In this document: in pieces, positions 60,201 to 64,000 of the stretch
How the letters are laid out: each line of letters opens with the position of its first letter
Numbering within the stretch: the stretch's first letter is position 1
NCBI GenBank assembly: GCA_947623455.1
Contig: OX392535.1
Location: 36,418,688 to 36,482,687 of the forward strand
From: Mimachlamys varia
Lineage: Eukaryota; Mollusca; Bivalvia; Pectinida; Pectinidae
Direction of reading: 5' to 3'
Length of the DNA: 64,000 nucleotides
The notes under the pieces: model-generated
The model's database searches: none
What the model was told of the DNA's origin: nothing
What the model saw: only the letters and a program-made list of their open reading frames with translations
Position numbers and translations under genes: made by a program

Positions 60201-60733
60201 AATGTGAAAGGTTTCATAATCACGAAATTTCTGGAAGTCATGGTCATAAAAATTTTGAGTGACTGATCGGAATAGGTGAAAATCATGGCCATGAAATCAA
60301 TTTTCATGGAAAATTCATTGGTGGACTTAAACACATCACTTGATTTCCATAGCACCATGAAAAATATTCATGGATATTCATGGTTTTATAGCATTTTCAT
60401 GTCAATTTTATGAATTTTTCATGCATGACAAGGGCTTAACATGTACACTAGCACTGTTGGTATCTAATTCATGAATGACAAGTAATATTTAAAAATTGTT
60501 TTTATAGAATTGTAGTATTAAAGGGATAATTATATCAATATCTTATTTATTTTAAGTGCATTGGACAAACTGTACAAGCAAACATTTTATGTTTTTGTCC
60601 AGGATCACCCCGAACTTGTAGACAAATGGGCGCCTGTGTTTGCTGAGGTTCTTCTGAAGGCTCCGTCTGTGAAAGCTTTAGAAACGTGGGCCTACATGAT
60701 GGCGGACGATGTACGCGACCTATGTGTTCTGAA
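47964..60733 (+). CDS. Unrecognised seven-exon gene, 3' end beyond window
   Basis: Seven exons join in frame: 47973-48217, 48896-49049, 51940-52079, 53390-53555, 54120-54256, 56972-57119, 60603-60733 (1121 nt of CDS, 373 full codons). Every junction has GT-AG, and the phases alternate 2,0,2,0,2,0,2, so successive exon pairs could each encode one repeat. The protein starts MALEEVFKKYDYVHGTEETN, has no signal peptide or membrane segment, and looks mostly helical with many Leu/Ile/Phe in amphipathic spacing (for example LKSIWDNVLNFMKTL). A HEAT/ARM-like solenoid is possible, but I recognise no family and no motif. The last exon ends at a donor, so more exons follow; none was found before 64000. 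Confidence 0.8.
48218..48895 (+). other. Intron 1 of the seven-exon gene
   Basis: AT-rich, with a C-run near 48438. A frame from 48825 reads into exon 2 but begins inside the intron. No repeat of note. Confidence 0.5.
48896..49049 (+). CDS. Seven-exon gene, exon 2
   Basis: Acceptor GTTTACAG, donor GAG|GTATGC; 154 nt. Completes codon AA+T (Asn), then DSVDNDRSTEEDC and a hydrophobic helix-like segment ILFDFLLACLRTG, ending GIENYLE in phase 0. Confidence 0.8.
49228..49767. mobile_element. Candidate MITE in intron 2
   Basis: CGTACTTTGGGATATTTTGG at the left and CCAAAATATCCTCAAAGTAC plus G at the right are inverted complements with an offset of one or two bases. Internal pieces also pair (AGCCAAAATTAAACACAC against direct-sense CCAAAATTTAACACACATG). 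It ends about 20 bp before the 31-bp array. Confidence 0.6.
49787..50193. repeat. 31-bp minisatellite, 13 copies
   Basis: Unit ACACAAGAATTCATGACACT plus TTTGAAATGTA. GAATTC begins at 49790 and every 31 bases to 50162. Almost perfect, with more diverged copies continuing to about 50280. Lies in intron 2. Confidence 0.95.
50281..51306. other. Rest of intron 2, no gene seen
   Basis: AT-rich, with a poly-T run at about 50420. The short minus frame 50703-50891 is not supported. Confidence 0.45.
51307..51757. mobile_element. MITE with CAGTTGACTCC ends and TA flanks
   Basis: Left CAGTTGACTCCACTTAATAT and right ATAATATAAAGAGGAGTGCA plus CTG are imperfect inverted complements, and TA flanks both (51305-51306 and 51758-51759). 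The interior repeats TTAATATCA and TCATGTTTTT words. An inverted relative occupies 63745-63965. Confidence 0.75.
51940..52079 (+). CDS. Seven-exon gene, exon 3
   Basis: Acceptor TTGTATAG, donor TG|GTATGA; 140 nt. Encodes ALKGKELTKLISAMKEFTYT and then CWDNCICGILDTM with three closely spaced cysteines. Ends in phase 2. Confidence 0.8.
52080..53389 (+). other. Intron 3, with G-rich block
   Basis: Contains 52672-52712, a nearly pure G block broken by CGGAGGGAG. The rest is unremarkable. Frames of 76 and 89 codons cross the G block region and are rejected. Confidence 0.55.
53390..53555 (+). CDS. Seven-exon gene, exon 4
   Basis: Acceptor TTGATAG, donor AAG|GTAAAT; 166 nt. The split codon TG+T gives Cys. 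Then ESPNLQEVDFQEQILDLYIF and NVMNKIESLCNSNPYK. A longer frame starting at 53169 reads through intron and is not used. Confidence 0.8.
53556..54119 (+). other. Intron 4, no further feature
   Basis: AT-rich intron with no repeat that I can define. Confidence 0.5.
54120..54256 (+). CDS. Seven-exon gene, exon 5
   Basis: Acceptor TTTCAAAG (weak pyrimidine tract TTTTCGTTTC), donor GG|GTAAGA; 137 nt. Encodes NLKNKDIYCKHMVHIQDVIG through DIIRLILSGM, ending phase 2. Confidence 0.75.
54392..54690 (+). mobile_element. tRNA-derived SINE, third family, tail duplicated
   Basis: Head GGTCGCAGTGGCTAAGTGG (box A type) and CGACTTCGAATCCC (box B type). The tail with GGGGCAGTTGCCAGGT, GGTGGTTTTTCTCC and TACTCCAGCTTTCCTCCTCT is present twice (about 54482-54570 and 54597-54690). 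The TTTTCTCC..GTACTCC..TTTCCTCC core is shared with the 34368 family, so the two families appear to share a central domain. Confidence 0.75.
54947..55480. repeat. Degraded AGCTCACCTG-type element
   Basis: Starts TTTTCAGCTCACCTGCCGAA, like the 58191 element. It contains two distant similar blocks (GGTCAGATATGTCAAAATCT near 55160 and GGTCAAATATGTCAAAACCT near 55448) about 290 bp apart. No clear 3' end. Confidence 0.5.
55481..55937. other. Intron 5 remainder, no gene seen
   Basis: AT-rich, with poly-A runs near 55740. Nothing else identified. Confidence 0.4.
55938..56417. mobile_element. TTAA-type MITE (AGGCCC), carrying a palindrome
   Basis: Inverted relative of 15572 and 24675, bounded by TTAA (55934-55937 and 56418-56421). 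Ends AGGCCCGATATGTAACTTC and AAAGTTAGGTATATTGAGCC plus T. It contains a 196-bp hairpin (56164-56359) that the other two copies lack. Confidence 0.8.
56164..56359. repeat. Near-perfect palindrome nested in the MITE
   Basis: Arms of about 93 bp: TTTACTATTATAGATTTATC, GTCATGGTCATCT-type text and AGAATGTTGACTAGTT, with a loop around CGTCTTCTTGTGCCG. Only a few mismatches separate the arms, so it is young or maintained. Confidence 0.85.
56441..56597. repeat. Foldback, about 157 bp
   Basis: Left AAGGATTGAATCCTGTTCTG, TTGAGGTTTATGGGG, ACAAATTT; right AAATTTGTCTCTAGACC, ATACCCCATAAACCTCAACA, AACAGGATTTAATCCTT. Same general layout as 24050-24173 and 24374-24524. Confidence 0.85.
56972..57119 (+). CDS. 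Seven-exon gene, exon 6
   Basis: Acceptor TATTTCACAG, donor AAG|GTGTGT; 148 nt. Split Gly, then EHPKDLKSIWDNVLNFMKTL and FPKIMERFKYFFDEMPKETL. EHPKDL here and DHPELV at the start of the next exon are similar, which hints at an internal repeat. Confidence 0.8.
57159..57617. mobile_element. 459-bp TTAA element (GGACTCACACAACTAAAT)
   Basis: Perfect inverted ends GGACTCACACAACTAAAT and ATTTAGTTGTGTGAGTCC, flanked by TTAA at 57155-57158 and 57618-57621. No coding capacity. Starts 39 bp after exon 6 of the seven-exon gene. Confidence 0.88.
57649..58135. repeat. Diverged inverted repeat in intron 6
   Basis: TTTTGCTATATATTTATTAT plus TCTTTGTATTTAC on the left pairs with GGAAATACAAAGAATATATA plus GCAAAAATG on the right. 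Arms about 70 bp, imperfect. Possibly another MITE; its ends are not sharp. Confidence 0.5.
58191..59921 (+). mobile_element. Tandem-core element with hairpin ends (AGCTCACCTGG type)
   Basis: Begins with a hairpin (TAGCTCACCTGGACCGAAGG then TCCGGTGAGCTTA). A (GTCCGTC/GTCCGGC) microsatellite at 58238-58312 is next, then about ten tandem units of 156-157 bp (marks ATAGAGGTAATTCCTTTAAA, GGGGAACAGATTTTGCATAA). It closes with a hairpin GGCCCATTGGGCC followed by TCTTGTT. This order resembles the pearl/HINE elements known from bivalves; that link is inference. No protein of its own. Confidence 0.8.
59922..60602 (+). other. End of intron 6; CATGAA-rich patch
   Basis: 60165-60430 is crowded with CATGAA/TTCATG and GGTCAT words in both orientations, which gives many small potential hairpins. 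No regular period. No gene. Confidence 0.5.
60603..60733 (+). CDS. Seven-exon gene, exon 7 (last seen)
   Basis: Acceptor TTTTTGTCCAG, donor AA|GTAAGA; 131 nt. Encodes DHPELVDKWAPVFAEVLLKA then SVKALETWAYMMADDVRDLC. Ends phase 2, so at least one more exon is required. Confidence 0.8.
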
Positions 60734-61308
60734 GTAAGAACTTAAACAGCTTTGTATTCTACGTGGATCATAGCTATAGAATTCTTTTTCACATACTGAT
60801 CATGAAGTTTACAACACAATTTTCTAAATCATCTGCCAGAATTTTATAACCTTATTAAGAAATGATTTTGTTTAAAATATCAAACCGGGTCAGGATTGGA
60901 TAGCTTACTTTAATACAACGTTTAGATTTATCTTCGAAAACCCAAAATTTTAGATCATCATCCCTTGAAATGATATGGGAATGTGCCTGTGACAAAATAA
61001 CAGGATCTATTTGAACATCTTGTGGGCGATACATGTGTATATTGGTATTCTAGTCTGAAGTATTTTATACGGAAGGAATTGCACATCTGTGTATAGTAGC
61101 GGTAGGTTTATGAAGCGCAGCATTATAACCTCTTTGATATCTTCAATGGATACTGCTATCAGCTAGACAGTTTGTCAGGTTTTAATACCAACAACCATTT
61201 AAAAAACTTACTGTGATAGGTGTTTTCGGGATGCAGAGAAGATAATTATATATATGGAGAACACAACGGCTGATTCCCTGAACACATACATTTTAAAAAC
61301 AAGTATTA
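60734..61308. other. No gene seen
   Basis: Presumed intron after exon 7. No exon with a suitable phase was recognised. Confidence 0.45.
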
Positions 61309-61810
61309 GGGAATATTTTGTTACAATGTTTATAGTCTATTTCATTAATGTTAGTTTGATTTACCTGTATTTTACCTGTGTTTTTCACTGGTACATGTGA
61401 CAGAAATTCAGATGGACATAATAGATTAAGAATTGATAGATTACCACCCTGATTTATAGCTGAATTTACATTTGACTGAAAAATTTTAACCCATTTTTAT
61501 ACTTTCTCCAAACCCCCCATAATCAGTGTTTTACCTCTAAATTTCTATGAAACAGAATCAATATATATAGCCTTTTCAAAATCTATCTTTAGAAACAATC
61601 AACAAAATAATAATTAAAAAATGATTTTGGAATAAATGAAAAAATGGATATGTCTCTTCATATTCATTTTTATTTTAAAAAAAATTCTTGATCTATTATG
61701 TCCATCTGAATTTCTGTCACATGTACCAGTGAAAAACACAGGTAAAATACAGGTAAATCAAACTAACATTAATGAAATAGACTATATAATCATTGTAACA
61801 ACATATTCCC
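61309..61810. repeat. Inverted repeat, arms about 120 bp
   Basis: Left arm includes CATTAATGTTAGTTTGATTT and CACTGGTACATGTGACAGAA; right arm includes TTCTGTCACATGTACCAGTG and AAATCAAACTAACATTAATG. Arms are nearly identical and separated by about 260 bp of AT-rich DNA. Frames of 64 and 106 codons over the right arm are by-products. Confidence 0.85.
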
Positions 61811-62124
61811 CAACACAACATACATACTAAAGAAGATATGCTATAATTGTTTATGGGTGTACTGCAACGGACATAGTCCAAAGGGTTTGGACTCTTTGAC
61901 CCGCTAAACATTGGGACAACTGGAAAGAACAGAATTATATATAACATTTTATTGCAAATGAAATATTTTATGGTGATCTTTAATATTGTGCTATCACATC
62001 TAACAGGATGGTAAATGGGGTAGTGTACCCTTAACACTGGGAGGACTTATCGTACAAAGTTGCTTCCCCTTAGTCACTCCCTAGCAGGAACGTATGGTGC
62101 AGAGCAGCTGAGAACTTCTTGCTT

Positions 62125-63500
62125 GTTAGTCCCCCACCGGAATCCGGGGGGGGACTATAGGTTTGCGTTGTGTCCGTCCGTCCGTCCGTCCGTCCTTCCG
62201 CACACTATTTGTCCGGGCTGTATCTCCCATACTATAAGACACTGGAACTTCATACTAAGTGTGTGGGTTCCCTGTGGGAAGGCGGTGTGTCGCATACAAA
62301 AACCGGGTCACTGTGACCTATATTTTGACCTCTGACCTACATTAAAGAAAAAGCTTGTCCGGGCTCTATCTCCTACACTATAAAGCACTAGAACTTAATA
62401 CTTGGTAGTATGGTTCCCCGTGGGAAGGCGGTGTGTCGCGTACCAAAACCGGGTCACTGTGACCTATATTTTGACCTCTGACCTACATTAAAGAAAGAAA
62501 AATTTGTCCAGGTTCTATCTCCTACACTATTAAGGATTAGAACTTTATACTTGGTAGTATATTTCCCTGTGGGAAGGCGGTGTATCGCGTACCAAAACTG
62601 GGTCACTGTGACCTTTATTTTGCTATATTTTGACCTCTGACCTACATTAAAGTAAAAGTTTGTCCGGGCTCTATCTCCTACACTATAAAGGACTAGAACT
62701 TAATACTTGGTAGTATGGTTCCTTGTGGGAAGGCGGTGTGTCGCGTACCAAAACTGGGTCACTGTGACCTTTATTTTGCTATATTTTGACCTCTGACCTA
62801 CATTAAACTAAAAGTTTGTCCGGGCTCTATCTCCTACACTATAAAGCACTAGAACTTAATACTTGGTAGTATGGTTCCCCGTGGGAAGGCGGTGTGTCGC
62901 GTACCAAAACCGGGTCACTGTGACCTATATTTTGACCTCTGACCTACATTAAAGAAAGAAAAATTTGTCCAGGTTCTATCTCCTACACTATTAAGGATTA
63001 GAACTTTATACTTGGTAGTATAGTTCCCTGTGGGAAGGCGGTATGTCACGTACCAAAACTGGGTCACTGTGACCTTTATTTTGCTATATTTTGACCTCTG
63101 ACCTACATTTAAGTAAAAACTTGTCCGGGCTCTATCTCCTACACTATTAAGGATTATAACTTTGTACTTGGTAGTATAGTTCCCTATGGGAAGGCGGTGT
63201 GTCGCGTAACAAAACCGGGTCACAGTGACCTATATTTTGACCTGAAAAACTAAAGGTGTCCTTCATAGACTTGTGTCCTTTATATAGAGATCATTTATAG
63301 AGTATACCTACAGTGTACATGTATTTAGTGAGAATGGGATGGTTCCTGTATAGAAGCGGGTCTCTGTAAACTACATCTTCACCTTTCAATACATTGAAGA
63401 AAATACATGACCTTATTGCATCTCGAGATTCACACTCATTGCTATTGGATCTCGAGATAACAACCCGGTGGGGGACTGTAATTCGTTGAATTATCTTGTT
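62125..63500 (+). mobile_element. Tandem-core element with hairpin ends (TAGTCCCCCACCGG type)
   Basis: Opens with a hairpin TAGTCCCCCACCGG / CCGGGGGGGGACTA, then (GTCC)n at 62170-62200, then seven units starting TTGTCCGGGCTCTATCTCC at about 62209, 62357, 62504, 62659, 62817, 62964 and 63120. Units are of two lengths (about 147 and 156 bp, the longer with an extra TTTATTTTGCTA). It closes with hairpin AATTCGTTGAATT and ATCTTGTT. Sequence unrelated to 58191-59921 but built the same way. Confidence 0.8.
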
Positions 63501-63589
63501 TATAGTTATTTCTTTAATACTTAAGTTGCTATGAGCAAGCAGATTGGTAGATTTTAACATAAATTACATTTTTCTACTAAGCTACACAT

Positions 63590-63740
63590 TTAATCAAGTC
63601 ACAGAAAGTCATAAACTAACTGTTGCCACCAATTTCTGAGAAATAACCAGATTCCAGACATCTGTTTGAAAATGGCTGTGTGTCATGAGAGATCTCGCTA
63701 TGAGTTTCTTTCTGAACTATCTACTTTGTATATGTCAATT
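63590..63740. repeat. Half copy of the 45969-46597 foldback
   Basis: CCACCAATTTCTGAGAAATA, ACCAGATTCCAGACATCTGT and GAGTTTCTTTCTGAACTATC correspond to 46160-46280 in the large foldback. Only one arm and the centre are present. Confidence 0.65.
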
Positions 63741-63744
63741 GCAA

Positions 63745-63965
63745 GTTGTATCTAAAATCAATGGAAATGATATCACTATCTGGATATTGTGTGATTAGTT
63801 AAAAAAAACATGATTTTAGATGAATTCACCTCAAAATACATGATATAGCCAAATAAAATTATATAGACTATATAGAGGGAAAAAAGTGTGTTTTGGAAAA
63901 CATGACATCAAGAGGAATGTGATATTAACAGGAGTGATATTAAGTGGAATCCATTGTACTACACT
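63745..63965 (-). repeat. Inverted copy of the 51307 MITE
   Basis: On the minus strand, TGGATTCCACTTAATATCAC, TGTTAATATCACATTCCTCT and GAATTCATCTAAAATCATG correspond to 51310-51500. Only part of the element is present. Confidence 0.7.
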
Positions 63966-64000
63966 GTCTGCATTTGAATCATTTGTCTCCTAATTCTCAT

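Overview
The window is animal nuclear DNA, AT-rich and dominated by repeats. Genes have spliced exons with GT-AG introns, a TATA box and an AATAAA signal. A rhamnose-binding (SUEL/Gal_Lectin) gene, tRNA-derived SINEs, and short mobile elements built around cores of about 155 bp in tandem all suggest a bivalve mollusc. That placement is inference; no species marker is visible.

Only two protein-coding genes can be supported. (1) On the minus strand, 33507 down to 27089, lies a secreted multi-domain lectin gene: TATA box, signal-peptide exon, a 36-nt microexon and ten almost identical 294-nt lectin exons repeating every 427 bp exactly, then a likely read-through terminal exon and poly(A) signal. 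All internal junctions are phase 1, so the array can gain or lose domains without breaking the frame. (2) On the plus strand, 47964 to 60733 and probably beyond the window, seven exons join in frame (junction phases 2,0,2,0,2,0,2). They encode at least 373 residues of a mostly helical protein that I do not recognise. Its introns carry minisatellites, a SINE, several MITEs, foldbacks and a 1.7 kb tandem-core element.

Layout. 1-1830: old dispersed duplicates (matching 36828-37951, and the reverse of about 13885-14380). 1868-4080: foldback ends and a large palindromic satellite. 4184-5122: a TIR element full of GCACGAT motifs. 6725-8500: a 19-bp minisatellite. 8641-8858: a complete foldback element whose ends match the satellite. 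8872-25786: repeated blocks, including a tandem duplication of about 7.5 kb (10063-17599 and 17596-25786) that carries broken Ty3/gypsy pol, SINE, MITE and GT-rich copies. 27089-33507: lectin gene. 33514-42470: SINEs, dispersed repeats, a reverse-transcriptase fragment and a TTAA element with a paralogous empty site. 42468-45017: a defective LTR retroelement with a CTAG target duplication and a 40-bp minisatellite where most of its interior should be. 45969-46969: two large foldbacks. 47964-60733: second gene. 61309-64000: inverted repeats, a second tandem-core element and copies of MITEs seen earlier.

The two genes show no sign of working together. The strongest candidates for something new are the homogenised lectin exon array, the unrecognised seven-exon gene, the recurring architecture of the two tandem-core elements, and several foldback/TIR families that I cannot assign to a named family.
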